Assembly (NCBI RefSeq): GCF_013370205.1
Contig: NZ_JABWGV010000001.1
Coordinates: 620,001 to 684,000, forward strand
Source of the DNA: Qipengyuania atrilutea
Lineage (GTDB): Bacteria; Pseudomonadota; Alphaproteobacteria; Sphingomonadales; Sphingomonadaceae
DNA length: 64,000 nt
Reading direction: 5' to 3'
The notes below the pieces were generated by a model. That model did not search any database, was not told the DNA's origin, and was given only the letters and a program-made list of their open reading frames with translations. Below, piece after piece: positions 36,021-45,500 of the stretch (position 1 is its first letter; each line of letters opens with the position of its first letter). The translations under genes were made by a program, and so were the position numbers.

Positions 36021-37367
36021 TTAGTCGGTCGTGGAGACGCCGAGGAAGCTTGGCACCGGGCCGTTCCAGTCGCCCGGCGCGTCCGGCGTATCGCGGTCAT
36101 CGCTTTTCTTCGCAGACTTGCGGGGTTTGCCCGCCGGCTTGCGTTCCGCACTCCGTTTCGGTGCGGCGCTTTCCTCGTCGCGATTGTCGTCCCTTTGCTT
36201 TCGCGGCGGAGACTTCGGTTCTCCGGGCGTTTCCGTCAGTTCGACGCGCACATCGCTTTTGCCGAAATCGGAGATCTTGGTTTTCGTCAGCTTTTCGATA
36301 TTGTCGATCGCTTCGGCGTCGGCCTTCGTGACGAAGGTGAACGCCCGGCCCTTCGCCCCGGCCCGGCCTGTCCGCCCGATGCGGTGAACGTAATCATCCG
36401 GATGCCACGGCGTGTCGTAATTGAAAACATGGCTCACACCCTTGATGTCGAGCCCGCGCGCAGCGACGTCGGATGCGACGAGGATATTGATTTCGCCGCT
36501 CTTGAAACGGTTCAGTTCCTTAACCCGGCTCGCCTGGTCGATATCGCCGTGGATCTCGCCGCTTGAAAAACCGTGGCGCTTCAGGCTTTCGTTGAGCTCG
36601 CGCACCGTCGTCTTGCGGTTCGAGAAAACGATGGCCGTCTCGACATGATCGTTTTCAAGCAGCCAGCGCAGCGTCTCGCGCTTTTTCTTTTCCGGAACTT
36701 CGATCTTGAACGCCGTAATGTTCTCGTTCGTAGACGCGGCGCGGCTGACCTCGATCCGCTTCGGATCGTTCATGAAGGTCCGCGACAGCTTCTCGATGGG
36801 CGGCGGCATGGTGGCGGAGAACAGCATCGTCTGCAGCTGCGGCGGCAGCTTGGAACAGATGAACTCGATATCGGGGATGAACCCCATGTCGAGCATTCGG
36901 TCCGCCTCGTCGATCACCAGGAGCTCGCAGCCGGTCAGCAGGATCTTCCCGCGTTCGAAGAGATCCATCAGGCGGCCCGGCGTCGCGATCAGCACGTCGA
37001 CCCCGTCGTTGAGCGCCGCGATCTGGTCGCCCATCTGAACCCCACCGATGAGCAGTGCCATCTTCAGATCATGATTGGCCCCGTATTTCTCGAAATTCTC
37101 GGCGACTTGCGCTGCAAGTTCGCGCGTGGGCTCGAGAATGAGCGAGCGCGGCATCAGCGCGCGGCGCCTTCCCGACGCGAGGATATCGATCATCGGCAGC
37201 ACGAAGCTCGCCGTCTTGCCCGTCCCGGTCTGCGCGATGCCGAGCACATCCTTCATCATCAGGACGGCCGGAATGGCCTGCGCCTGGATCGGGGTCGGCT
37301 CTGTATACCCTGCCTCTTCGATGGCAGTGAGCAGTTCGGGGGAAAGGCCGAGATCGGCGAAGTTCAT
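36021..37367 (-). CDS. DEAD-box RNA helicase, RhlE-like
   Basis: The 448-residue helicase has the Q-motif GYTEPTPIQAQAIP, Walker A AQTGTGKT, PTRELAAQ, the VIDEADRMLDMGF DEAD motif, SATMPPP, ARGLDIKGVSHVFNYD and HRIGRTGRAG. A basic, disordered tail (about 380 onward, rich in Lys/Arg/Pro) follows. DEAD-box proteins remodel RNA in ribosome assembly and decay. I chose Met at 37367 (MNFADLGLSPELL); ATG 37409 would add 14 residues unlike the family. Confidence 0.92.
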   Translation of the reverse strand: MNFADLGLSPELLTAIEEAGYTEPTPIQAQAIPAVLMMKDVLGIAQTGTGKTASFVLPMIDILASGRRRALMPRSLILEPTRELAAQVAENFEKYGANHDLKMALLIGGVQMGDQIAALNDGVDVLIATPGRLMDLFERGKILLTGCELLVIDEADRMLDMGFIPDIEFICSKLPPQLQTMLFSATMPPPIEKLSRTFMNDPKRIEVSRAASTNENITAFKIEVPEKKKRETLRWLLENDHVETAIVFSNRKTTVRELNESLKRHGFSSGEIHGDIDQASRVKELNRFKSGEINILVASDVAARGLDIKGVSHVFNYDTPWHPDDYVHRIGRTGRAGAKGRAFTFVTKADAEAIDNIEKLTKTKISDFGKSDVRVELTETPGEPKSPPRKQRDDNRDEESAAPKRSAERKPAGKPRKSAKKSDDRDTPDAPGDWNGPVPSFLGVSTTD

Positions 37368-37492
37368 GCGGTTCCAGTTTTCAAAATGCTTGGAGAAATA
37401 CGCCCTCATAGCGCGAATGCGCGCAGGGGCACAGCCGCGCAGTCCTGCAATACGGCGGGAAAGTCAAGTTTTAGGCTTAAGATGCGTGCGCG

Positions 37493-38122
37493 TCAGCGTT
37501 CCAGAGCGACCAATTGATGCATATCTTCCACCTCGCATTTGGACCCAGTTCGCGAATGAAGCTCGTCGCGGCGAGCGCATAGCTGCCCGTCGCTGTCCTT
37601 CTCGATGTAGAACCCGGAATAAAATGCCTGGGCTCGGCAGCTCTTGTCGAGCGTCAGCGAAACTAGCCGCCGATCGCGCAGATAGAGGCGCAGGCTGCGC
37701 TCGCCGCTGGGACGGGCGCCGATGATCTCGCTGGCCGGAATGCAACGCTCCATATCCCGCCGCACGAAACGTAGAGGCGTTCTGGTTTCGCGCTGATCGC
37801 TAACGAGGCTTTGCGGACCGACCCTGCGCGGCGAAATGCGGATGATGACGCGGCGCTCGATCCGTACCTGGTGGGCCCGTTCATCATCCGGAAGCGGCAC
37901 GAAGAAGACACGCTCTGGCGGCTCAGCGAAGCTTACCTTGCCAGGCTGCTTGCCCGCCCGCGACAGTTCGCGTTGGTCTTCGTCGCTCAAAGCGACGGCT
38001 TCACCGTCCGGCGCCAGAAACGGGCCGATACCCGTTTCCAGACCGAGCAAGAGCGTAAGCGGTGAAAGCAAGGCGACAACGCTGGTCATGACGCAGAATG
38101 AAAGCCCCCTTCGAAGCGGCAA
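37493..38122 (-). CDS. uncharacterised membrane-anchored or exported protein
   Basis: The 209-residue product has an N-terminal hydrophobic helix (about 11-28, VMTSVVALLSPLTLLLGL), probably a signal anchor, then a hydrophilic, Arg-rich region with RRVIIRISPRRVG, RLYLRDRRLVSLTLDKSCRAQAFYSGFYIE and four cysteines. I do not recognise the family. It lies upstream of the RhlE-like gene with a 125-base gap. Confidence 0.65.
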   Translation of the reverse strand: MPLRRGLSFCVMTSVVALLSPLTLLLGLETGIGPFLAPDGEAVALSDEDQRELSRAGKQPGKVSFAEPPERVFFVPLPDDERAHQVRIERRVIIRISPRRVGPQSLVSDQRETRTPLRFVRRDMERCIPASEIIGARPSGERSLRLYLRDRRLVSLTLDKSCRAQAFYSGFYIEKDSDGQLCARRDELHSRTGSKCEVEDMHQLVALER

Positions 38123-38215
38123 TGGAAATTATCGAGCCTCTCGGGTCAAGCGGTATATGCCGGCTGCTTGAATGGGTGCTTAATTCACGCGGCGTTATGT
38201 GGCAGGTTAGACAGC

Positions 38216-39691
38216 ATGACTGACGAGACCGGCATTCTTGCCCGCGACGAAAACATGACCGAGGCTTTCGCGAACGAGGCGGCTGCCCTTCTCGGCGACA
38301 AGGGTTTTACGCGCGATAGCGACACGATCGAGCCGTGGCTAACCGACTGGCGCGGACGGTACACGGGCAAGGCGCTCGGCATGGCCTCGCCTGCTGATGC
38401 GCAGGAGCTCAGCGCGCTCGTAAAGCTGTGCGTCAAGCACGGCGTTCCGATAGTTCCGCAAGGCGGTAACAGCGGCATGGTGGGCGGCGCCACGCCCGAC
38501 AAGAGCGGCAGAGCCCTTCTCCTGTCAACGCGCCGTATGGACGTTATTTCGGTCGATCCCGAAGCGCGCGAAGCAAAGTGCGGAGCGGGCGCGATCCTAG
38601 AGCATCTGCACGACGCTGCCGAGGCGAAGAACCTTCGGTTTCCGCTGTCGCTCGGCGGCAAAGGGTCGGCCACTATTGGTGGTCTGGTATCGACCAATGC
38701 CGGCGGGACTCAAGTGCTGCGCCACGGTGTCATGCGTTCGCTGGTGCTGGGGCTCGAAGTCGTAATGCCGGACGGCGCTATCCTCGATCTGACAAGCCCG
38801 CTCAAGAAGGACAATCGCGGTTTCGACCTAAAGCAGATCTTCATCGGCTCCGAAGGCACTCTGGGCATCGTGACCGCCGCCGTCGTCAAATTGTCGCCCG
38901 CCATCGCCGAGCGGCGGGTCGTGTGGACCGGACTCGGAGATCTACACGCCGCCCGCCGTCTGCTGCTCCACTGCGAGCGGGAGTTAGGCGGCGCACTCGA
39001 AGGGTTCGAAGTCCTGCCGGAAAGCTGCTACCGCACGGTCATCGATTACCTTCCGGGGGCGAAGCCGCCGCTCGAAAGCCATCACGTGTGGCACGCTTTG
39101 CTCGAATTCGCTGCCGATCAGGAACAGGCGGCGACTCTTGGCGACCGGGTCGAGCGATGTCTTGCCGCGGCAATGGAAGAGGGGTTGTTCGACGACGCCG
39201 CGATCGCGGCAAACGAGACCCAGGCAGAAGCCTTCTGGCAACTACGCGAGATGATCGCGCCCGCTGAACGTGCGCATGCCCGCGCGGTGCAGCACGATAT
39301 TTCCGTTCCCCCTGCCGACATGCCCGAAACGCTCTCCGTAATCGAGGACGCGCTGGCGCAGGAATTCCCCGATCACGAGGTGCGTGCCTTCGGACACCTC
39401 GGCGACGGAAATATCCACCTGCACGTCCTTGCACCGGCCAACGCCGCGGACGATTGGGACTTCGGCAAGGCGAAGGAAGTCAGCGCCCGCGTCTACCGCA
39501 TCGTCAGCGACCGGGGCGGTTCGATCTCGGCAGAGCACGGGATCGGGCAGGACAAGCTGGCCACGCTGGAGGAGACGCACGACCCGGCAGCCCTCGAATT
39601 GATGCGGACGATCAAGGAGGCGGTTGATCCCGCCGGCCTCCTCAATCCGGGCAAATTGGTCCCGCTTGCGCGCGGGGAAGCAAATACGTAA
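38216..39691 (+). CDS. FAD-binding D-2-hydroxyacid (2-hydroxyglutarate/lactate-type) dehydrogenase
   Basis: The 491-residue product is a PCMH-type FAD flavoprotein: the FAD site is VPQGGNSGMVGGATP and GGLVSTNAGGTQVLRHG, then IGSEGTLGIVTAAVV, and a C-terminal FAD-oxidase domain with GHLGDGNIHLHV and SAEHGIGQDKL. It belongs to the GlcD/D-lactate/D-2-hydroxyglutarate dehydrogenase group; which substrate it uses is not decided by sequence alone. I use ATG 38216; an upstream in-frame start at 38168 is less likely. Confidence 0.88.
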   Translation: MTDETGILARDENMTEAFANEAAALLGDKGFTRDSDTIEPWLTDWRGRYTGKALGMASPADAQELSALVKLCVKHGVPIVPQGGNSGMVGGATPDKSGRALLLSTRRMDVISVDPEAREAKCGAGAILEHLHDAAEAKNLRFPLSLGGKGSATIGGLVSTNAGGTQVLRHGVMRSLVLGLEVVMPDGAILDLTSPLKKDNRGFDLKQIFIGSEGTLGIVTAAVVKLSPAIAERRVVWTGLGDLHAARRLLLHCERELGGALEGFEVLPESCYRTVIDYLPGAKPPLESHHVWHALLEFAADQEQAATLGDRVERCLAAAMEEGLFDDAAIAANETQAEAFWQLREMIAPAERAHARAVQHDISVPPADMPETLSVIEDALAQEFPDHEVRAFGHLGDGNIHLHVLAPANAADDWDFGKAKEVSARVYRIVSDRGGSISAEHGIGQDKLATLEETHDPAALELMRTIKEAVDPAGLLNPGKLVPLARGEANT

Positions 39692-39769
39692 AGCGCGGGG
39701 CTCGAAGCGGTCGCGGCGTCCTGCCGGTTCCGCGCCAGACATTTCAGTTACCCTGACCGGAGATTTATA

Positions 39770-40549
39770 ATGGCGAGTGCGCCGCAGCCCAGCCTGCCCC
39801 TGTTCTACAACGACCTGATGCCGCTCAATTCGCGCGACCACAGCAAGTTTCACGCGAAGCCCACCGATTCGGCGAAGTGGCTGGTCGGCCATCACGCGAT
39901 CCCGCTAACGGTCGACGAATTTCCGCAGGCGCAACGCGACTTTCCGATCGTGTTCTCCTCGGGCGACAATCCCCTTCCGCTAGCTCTCATGGGTCTGAAC
40001 GAAGGCGTGAACGTCTTCGTCGACGACAACGGCAAGATCAACGATCCGGTCTACATTCCCGCCTACATCCGCCGCTATCCCTTCATGCTCGCGAAGCTGA
40101 AGGCCGATGCGGACGAGTTGTCGCTCTGTTTCGATCCGACCTCCGATGCTGTAGGCGAATTTTCCGAAGGCGACGCGCTGTTCAGCGACAACGAGGCATC
40201 GGCTGCCACGAAAAGCATTCTCGGCTTCTGCGAACAGTTCGAACAGGCCGGACAGCGTACGCGCGCGTTCATGGACGAGATCAAGAAGCATGACCTTCTG
40301 ATGGACGGCGAAATGTCGATCTCCCAGAACGAAAATCCGGACAAGCCCTTCATCTACCGCGGGTTCAAGATGGTGAATCAGGAGAAGCTGCGGGACATGC
40401 GTGGCGACCAGCTGCGGACGTGGAACCAGAACGGCCTGCTGCCCCTGATCTTCGCGCATCTGTTCTCGCTCGATATGATGCGCAATATCTTCGCGCGGCA
40501 GTCGCAGCAGGGCAAGGTACCCGTGCGCGAGATGCCCGAACCGAGCTGA
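39770..40549 (+). CDS. SapC family protein
   Basis: The 259-residue protein matches the SapC family: LFYNDLMPLNSRDHSKFHAKP, LTVDEFPQAQRDFPIVFS, VYIPAYIRRYPFMLA, and a C-terminal FKMVNQEKLRDMRGDQLRTWNQNGLL. The family is common in sphingomonads and other alphaproteobacteria; a role in surface-layer secretion has been proposed elsewhere, but the biochemistry is unknown. It has a GGAG ribosome-binding site and a clear terminator. Confidence 0.88.
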   Translation: MASAPQPSLPLFYNDLMPLNSRDHSKFHAKPTDSAKWLVGHHAIPLTVDEFPQAQRDFPIVFSSGDNPLPLALMGLNEGVNVFVDDNGKINDPVYIPAYIRRYPFMLAKLKADADELSLCFDPTSDAVGEFSEGDALFSDNEASAATKSILGFCEQFEQAGQRTRAFMDEIKKHDLLMDGEMSISQNENPDKPFIYRGFKMVNQEKLRDMRGDQLRTWNQNGLLPLIFAHLFSLDMMRNIFARQSQQGKVPVREMPEPS

Positions 40550-40573
40550 ACCAGCATCTGATAGACAGAATCG

Positions 40574-40613
40574 CGCCCGGTCTGCCAGTCAGGCCGGGCG
40601 TTTTCTTTTTTTG
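40574..40613 (+). terminator. Rho-independent terminator after the SapC gene
   Basis: CGCCCGGTCT (40574-40583) pairs with AGGCCGGGCG (40591-40600), followed by a long T-rich run to 40613. It abuts the end of the convergent amidohydrolase gene. Confidence 0.88.
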
Positions 40614-41504
40614 CTATTCCGCCGCGTGCCGTAACTGCGACCGGTCGCCCATCACTGCGACCTCGCCGGCAAGTGAGCGCACCAGGTCGCTAAGCAACCG
40701 CACGATCGCGCCTTTGCGCGCGCCGGGCTTGTCGAGCCGGGCATCGAGATAGGCCGCCCGGCTGATTTCCAGTTGCACGCCGTGCAGCCCGGCACCCGGC
40801 CTCGCATGATGATCGAGAACATAGCCGCCCGAATAGGGCCGGTTATGCGCCACCGGACGCTGATGCTGGTCGAAGAACTGAAGGATATGCGCCGCAAGCG
40901 CATGCTCGCACGAAGCGCCGAACCGGTCGCCAAGAACGAATTCCGCGGGAGCGTGCGACGCATGCCGCGGTTTGAGCGGCGGCATCGAATGCAAGTCGAG
41001 AAGCAGCGCCGCTCCCCACGTCGCGCGAATGGATTCGAGCGTGCGGGCGAGCCGGTCGTGGTAGGGCTGGTGGATGGCAGCGATGCGCCGCTCCATTTCG
41101 GCGCCCGGCAAGCGTTCCCGCCAGATGTCACCGTGACGCGGAAGGCGGCGCGGAAAGAGCCCGAGCCCCGTCTGCGACCGGCGGCGACTTCCGCTTTGCA
41201 GCGGCTTGCTGCGAACCTCACCCTCGATCATCGACCAGTCGATATCGTCCGGAGCGCGGTTGAGGTCGATGACCGCGCGCGGCGTATTGGCAACGAGCAG
41301 CGCCGCGCCGGTGCGGCGAGCCACTTCGGTAGCCACCTCGTCGATATACCGGTCTTCCAGGCGAATGCAGGAGAAGTCCGGATCGCGCATTCGGTCGAGC
41401 ACATGCTGCGGATAATCTCGTCCCCCATGCGGGGCAGCGATCAGGATCGGAACGGACGGAGCATCCTCGCGCTCGAGCACGAAAGATGCCGCCTCTTCAA
41501 CCAT
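40614..41504 (-). CDS. N-formylglutamate amidohydrolase family protein
   Basis: The 296-residue product has APHGGRDYP, NTPRAVIDLNRAPDDID and LLLDLHSMPPL, which are hallmarks of N-formylglutamate deformylase, the last step of one histidine degradation pathway. No other hut genes are present in this window, so the substrate may differ. It lies head to head with cpdR, a neighbourhood common in alphaproteobacteria. Confidence 0.9.
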   Translation of the reverse strand: MVEEAASFVLEREDAPSVPILIAAPHGGRDYPQHVLDRMRDPDFSCIRLEDRYIDEVATEVARRTGAALLVANTPRAVIDLNRAPDDIDWSMIEGEVRSKPLQSGSRRRSQTGLGLFPRRLPRHGDIWRERLPGAEMERRIAAIHQPYHDRLARTLESIRATWGAALLLDLHSMPPLKPRHASHAPAEFVLGDRFGASCEHALAAHILQFFDQHQRPVAHNRPYSGGYVLDHHARPGAGLHGVQLEISRAAYLDARLDKPGARKGAIVRLLSDLVRSLAGEVAVMGDRSQLRHAAE

Positions 41505-41591
41505 TCCTGTTTACTCCTCCTGCGGTGTCGTTAGCCCTGCCGCCGAAGACTTACAGTCACCGGTTTTAGCCGCATTTCTCAGGCAACGTCA

Positions 41592-41609
41592 TGGTCTTGC
41601 GGGCATCGC
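41592..41609 (+). repeat. 18-base direct repeat, left copy
   Basis: ATGGTCTTGCGGGCATCG here recurs at 42171-42188 with one mismatch. The two copies flank cpdR. Confidence 0.5.
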
Positions 41610-41617
41610 TGCGTCAA

Positions 41618-41625
41618 TGGTTAAT
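41618..41625. promoter_or_regulatory. CtrA-like half-site upstream of cpdR
   Basis: ATGGTTAA is the complement of the CtrA half-site TTAACCAT. It lies 77 bases before the cpdR start in the divergent amidohydrolase-cpdR gap. The second half of a full TTAA-N7-TTAA site is not conserved. Confidence 0.45.
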
Positions 41626-41702
41626 ACTCCTAACAATTACCAATTCTCCCTCTCTGTCATGCACAAAGCGAAAGATTTTTTAATCCATTTGCGCTAGGGG
41701 CG

Positions 41703-42101
41703 ATGGTTATGGACAATGCCCCCGACACGCACCGCATCCTGCTCGCAGAAGACGATACTGCGATGCGCACCTACCTACAGCGCGCACTTGAGAAAGCCGG
41801 CTACTACATCGAATCGGTCGATCGCGGCACCGCGGCGGTCCCTTTGCTAGAGACCGGCAACTTCGATTTGCTGCTGTCCGACATCGTAATGCCGGAAATG
41901 GACGGGATCGAACTTGCCCAGCGATGCAACGAGGTAAGCCCGCATACGAAGGTCATGTTCATCACCGGTTTCGCGGCGGTTACGCTCAAAGCCAGCCGTG
42001 AACAGCCGGACGCGAAAGTCCTGTCGAAGCCATTCCACCTGCGCGATCTGGTGCTTGAGGTCGAGCGCGTGCTTCAGGGCGAGGTCAAGGCGAGTCTCTG
42101 A
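41703..42101 (+). CDS. cpdR: cell-cycle response regulator CpdR
   Basis: The 132-residue product is a stand-alone receiver domain: acidic pocket AEDD (15-18), phosphoacceptor Asp60 in LLLSDIVMPEMDG, Thr in MFITGFA, and the conserved Lys in VLSKPFHLRDLV. In Caulobacter, unphosphorylated CpdR localises ClpXP for destruction of CtrA and other targets, and CpdR is phosphorylated through CckA and ChpT. CckA is encoded 10 kb away. A second in-frame ATG at 41709 is an alternative start. Confidence 0.9.
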   Translation: MVMDNAPDTHRILLAEDDTAMRTYLQRALEKAGYYIESVDRGTAAVPLLETGNFDLLLSDIVMPEMDGIELAQRCNEVSPHTKVMFITGFAAVTLKASREQPDAKVLSKPFHLRDLVLEVERVLQGEVKASL

Positions 42102-42170
42102 CCCCGAAGGCTTGAGCCATGAAAACGCTGTCGACGGATAAAATCGCGTAAGTTCGCAGACGCAGACCGA

Positions 42171-42188
42171 ATGGTCTTGCGCGCATCG
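42171..42188 (+). repeat. 18-base direct repeat, right copy
   Basis: ATGGTCTTGCGCGCATCG, one mismatch from the copy at 41592-41609. It lies between cpdR and tRNA-Val. Confidence 0.5.
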
Positions 42189-42257
42189 AACCTCGCCGCT
42201 AGATGCGCGTTTCTTCGCCTTCGGATACGTCCGCGGACGAACGACGAAGCCGAGTGT

Positions 42258-42332
42258 GGGCGTATAGCTCAGTGGTAGAGCACTGTGTTGACATCGCAGG
42301 GGTCGGAAGTTCAACTCTTCCTACGCCCACCA
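42258..42332 (+). tRNA. tRNA-Val (anticodon GAC)
   Basis: The 75-base gene folds fully: acceptor GGGCGTA/TACGCCC, D arm GCTC...GAGC, anticodon stem CTGTG/CGCAG around loop TTGACAT (anticodon GAC), T arm GGAAGTTCAACTCTTCC, and encoded CCA at 42330-42332. A terminator hairpin follows directly. Confidence 0.96.
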
Positions 42333-42333
42333 T

Positions 42334-42368
42334 TCGGCTCCAACCTCTTCACATGTAGAGCCGATTTT
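42334..42368 (+). terminator. Rho-independent terminator after tRNA-Val
   Basis: TCGGCTC (42334-42340) pairs with GAGCCGA (42358-42364) and is followed by TTTT. It separates the tRNA from icd. Confidence 0.7.
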
Positions 42369-42462
42369 GCCCGATCGAGGGCTTAACAAACAGGTCTCAC
42401 CTGCTACAGCGCGGTCGATCCAATCACACGCGCGTCTGCCGCGCGGCAGCTACAGGAATGAC

Positions 42463-43683
42463 ATGGGAAAGATTCAGGTAAAAAATCCGATCGTCGAACT
42501 CGATGGCGACGAAATGACGAAGATCATCTGGCAGTGGATTCGCGAACGGCTGATCCTGCCTTATCTCGACGTCGACCTGAAATATTACGACCTGTCGATC
42601 GAAAGCCGTGACGCGACGGACGACCAGATCACCGTGGATGCCGCCAACGCGATCAAGGAACACGGCGTCGGCGTCAAATGCGCGACCATCACTCCGGACG
42701 AAGCACGCGTCGAGGAGTTCAGCCTCAAGAAGATGTGGGTCAGCCCCAACGGCACGATACGCAACATTCTCGGCGGCGTCGTCTTCCGCGAACCTATCGT
42801 GATCGACAACGTCCCGCGCCTGGTACCAGGCTGGACCGATCCGATCGTGGTCGGCCGTCATGCGTTCGGCGACCAGTACCGCGCGAAGGACACGCTCATT
42901 CCGGGTGCGGGCAAGCTTCGCCTCGTCTTCGAAGGCGAGAACGGCGAGAACATCGATCTTGACGTCTACGAGTTCCAGTCGAGCGGCGTCGCCATGGCGA
43001 TGTACAATCTCGACGATTCCATCCGCGACTTCGCGCGTGCGTCGATGAACTACGGGCTGGATCGCGGCTGGCCGGTCTATCTCAGCACCAAGAACACCAT
43101 CCTCAAGAAATACGACGGGCGCTTCAAGGATCTGTTCGAAGAAGTGTTCCAGAACGAATTCAAGGACAAGTTCGACAAGGCCGGCATCTCCTATGAGCAC
43201 CGCCTGATCGACGATATGGTCGCATCGGCTCTCAAGTGGAACGGCAAGTTCGTCTGGGCCTGTAAGAACTACGACGGCGACGTGCAGTCGGACACGGTCG
43301 CGCAGGGCTTCGGCTCGCTCGGCCTGATGACTTCTGTACTGATGACGCCGGACGGCAAGACGGTCGAGGCAGAAGCTGCTCACGGAACCGTCACGCGCCA
43401 CTACCGCCAGCACCAGGAAGGCAAGGCGACGAGCACGAACCCCATCGCCAGCATCTTCGCCTGGACCCGCGGCCTCATGTATCGCGGCAAGTTCGACGGC
43501 ACGCCCGAAGTGGTCGAGTTCGCCGAAACGCTTGAGCGAGTCTGCATCGAGACGGTTGAAAACGGCCAGATGACGAAGGACCTCGCACTGCTGATCGGTC
43601 CGGGCCAGAACTGGCTCACCACCGAGCAGTTCTTTGAGGCGATCGTCAACAACCTCGAAAAGAAAATGTCGGCTTCGGCCTGA
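42463..43683 (+). CDS. icd: NADP-dependent isocitrate dehydrogenase
   Basis: The enzyme converts isocitrate to 2-oxoglutarate in the citric acid cycle. The 406-residue product is of the eukaryote-like dimeric class: [17 protein letters not shown] at the start, [61 protein letters not shown] and [16 protein letters not shown] 42463 has a CAGGA ribosome-binding site; an upstream in-frame start would add 32 unlikely residues. Confidence 0.95.
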   Translation: MGKIQVKNPIVELDGDEMTKIIWQWIRERLILPYLDVDLKYYDLSIESRDATDDQITVDAANAIKEHGVGVKCATITPDEARVEEFSLKKMWVSPNGTIRNILGGVVFREPIVIDNVPRLVPGWTDPIVVGRHAFGDQYRAKDTLIPGAGKLRLVFEGENGENIDLDVYEFQSSGVAMAMYNLDDSIRDFARASMNYGLDRGWPVYLSTKNTILKKYDGRFKDLFEEVFQNEFKDKFDKAGISYEHRLIDDMVASALKWNGKFVWACKNYDGDVQSDTVAQGFGSLGLMTSVLMTPDGKTVEAEAAHGTVTRHYRQHQEGKATSTNPIASIFAWTRGLMYRGKFDGTPEVVEFAETLERVCIETVENGQMTKDLALLIGPGQNWLTTEQFFEAIVNNLEKKMSASA

Positions 43684-43720
43684 CGCCGCCGCTCCGGCCA
43701 ACACTTTCGGATCTAGCCTC

Positions 43721-45421
43721 ATGGCAGACAAGAACGCAGCTAAACCGGCGAAGCCCCGCAAGGCTTCGCCGGCGAAGCGCCCTTCGCAGCGCAAGGCCGC
43801 GGAACGGATGGGGCAGAAGCGCCTCGAAATCCGGCAGGCGCGGGCAAAGGACGTGCGCGGTATCTCCGCGCTCGTCAAACGCGCCTACGATGATCTGCCG
43901 GCCTATACGCAGGGCGAGATCCGCGGGCAGATCAATAATTTCCCCGAAGGCTGCTTTGTCGCGCTGCTCGACGATACGATCGTCGGATACTGTGCGACGA
44001 TGCGCATCGCAGGTGCGATCGCCTTCGCCCCGCACGACTGGGACGAGATAAGCGGCAACGGCTTCGGCAGCCGTCACGATCCGACCGGCGACTGGCTCTA
44101 CGGTTACGAGATGTGCGTGGACCCGAAAGTCCGCGGTGTGCGGATCGGGCGTCGCCTGTACGAAGAACGCCGCGCCCTTGCCGAAGAGCACGATTTGACC
44201 GGTATCGTTTTCGGCGGCCGGATGCCCGGCTATACGCGGGCCAAGCGCAGCAAGAGCATCGCGGTCGACAGTCCGGACGATTACCTCGAACAGGTCGTTG
44301 CCGGGAAAATCCACGACCAGGTGCTGCGCTTCCAACTCGCCAACGGGTTCGAGGCGGAACGCGTCATCGAAAACTACCTCCCCGAAGACAAGCGTTCGGG
44401 CGGGAACGCGGTTCTGATGGCTTGGCGTAATCCTTACGTCGACCACGACGAGCCGGTGAAGCACCGTCTGCCGCGCGGGGTCGAAGCGGTTCGCGTCGCC
44501 ACGTGCCAGCTTCAGGCGCGCGCAGTTGCGGACTTCGACGAGTTCATGCGCGCCATCGAGTATTTCGTCGACGTTGCAGCCGATTACGAAGCCGACTTCA
44601 TTACCTTTCCGGAGCTGTTCACGCTCATGCTGCTCTCCTTCGAGAAGAAGGAACTGTCTCCGGTCGAAGCGATCGAGAAGCTGTCGAACTACACGCCACG
44701 TATCCGCAGCGCGCTCTCCGAGATGGCGATGCGCTACAACATCAACATCATTGGTGGATCGCATCCGACTCGCATGGAAGACGGCGATATTCACAACGTC
44801 GCTTACGTCTGCCTGCGCGACGGTTCGATCCACGAGCAGGAGAAGATCCACCCGACCCCGAACGAGCGGTACTGGTGGAACATCAAAGGCGGCGACCGGA
44901 TCGACGTAATTCCGACCGACTGCGGTCCGATCGGCGTGCTGATCTGTTACGACAGCGAATTTCCCGAACTCGCCCGCCGCCTCGCGGACGAAGGCGCGCG
45001 GATCATCTTCGTGCCGTTCTGCACCGACAGCCGGCAAGGCTATCTGCGCGTGCGCTACTGCGGACAGGCGCGCGCAATCGAGAACCAGTGCTTCGTCGTC
45101 CTCTCCGGCAACGTCGGCAATCTGCCCAACGTCGCGAACATGGACATCCAGTATGCGCAAAGCTGCATTCTGACGCCCTGCGACTTTCCCTTCGCGCGTG
45201 ACGGCATCGCCGCGGAAGCGAGCGAGAACGTCGAAACGCTTACGATAAGTGACATCAATCTCGCCGACCTAAGCTGGGCGCGCGCGGAAGGCACTGTCCG
45301 CAACCTCGCCGACCGGCGGTTCGACCTCTACCGGATCGAATGGGACGATGCCGACAAGCATACCGGCAAGCAGCGTCTGCGGCGCGAACCCATCGGGCCT
45401 CACTCACCCGGCGGAGGATAA
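43721..45421 (+). CDS. GNAT acetyltransferase-nitrilase fusion (carbon-nitrogen hydrolase)
   Basis: The 566-residue product joins two domains. After a basic Lys/Ala/Pro-rich leader, residues 35-245 resemble a GNAT N-acetyltransferase, with MCVDPKVRGVRIGRRLYEER in the acetyl-CoA region. Residues 255-545 are a nitrilase/amidase with the catalytic triad Glu298 (TFPELF), Lys375 (EKIHPT) and Cys409 (ICYDSEFPE). Such fusions are known in several phyla; the substrate is unknown. It starts 37 bases after icd. Confidence 0.9.
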   Translation: MADKNAAKPAKPRKASPAKRPSQRKAAERMGQKRLEIRQARAKDVRGISALVKRAYDDLPAYTQGEIRGQINNFPEGCFVALLDDTIVGYCATMRIAGAIAFAPHDWDEISGNGFGSRHDPTGDWLYGYEMCVDPKVRGVRIGRRLYEERRALAEEHDLTGIVFGGRMPGYTRAKRSKSIAVDSPDDYLEQVVAGKIHDQVLRFQLANGFEAERVIENYLPEDKRSGGNAVLMAWRNPYVDHDEPVKHRLPRGVEAVRVATCQLQARAVADFDEFMRAIEYFVDVAADYEADFITFPELFTLMLLSFEKKELSPVEAIEKLSNYTPRIRSALSEMAMRYNINIIGGSHPTRMEDGDIHNVAYVCLRDGSIHEQEKIHPTPNERYWWNIKGGDRIDVIPTDCGPIGVLICYDSEFPELARRLADEGARIIFVPFCTDSRQGYLRVRYCGQARAIENQCFVVLSGNVGNLPNVANMDIQYAQSCILTPCDFPFARDGIAAEASENVETLTISDINLADLSWARAEGTVRNLADRRFDLYRIEWDDADKHTGKQRLRREPIGPHSPGGG

Positions 45422-45500
45422 CGGGAACGCGAGACGACGCGCCGCGGCGTTCATGCCTTTCCGGCTTTGACAGCGCCGCCAAGCTGGCTAGACCCGCCGC

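Noticed and set aside
42424-43878. 484-residue open frame antisense to icd
   Set aside because: It mirrors the icd codons on the other strand, has no family motifs and only reflects the high GC bias of third positions.
43646-45160. 504-residue open frame antisense to the GNAT-nitrilase gene
   Set aside because: It is fully contained in a gene with intact catalytic residues and shows no domain; it is a shadow frame.
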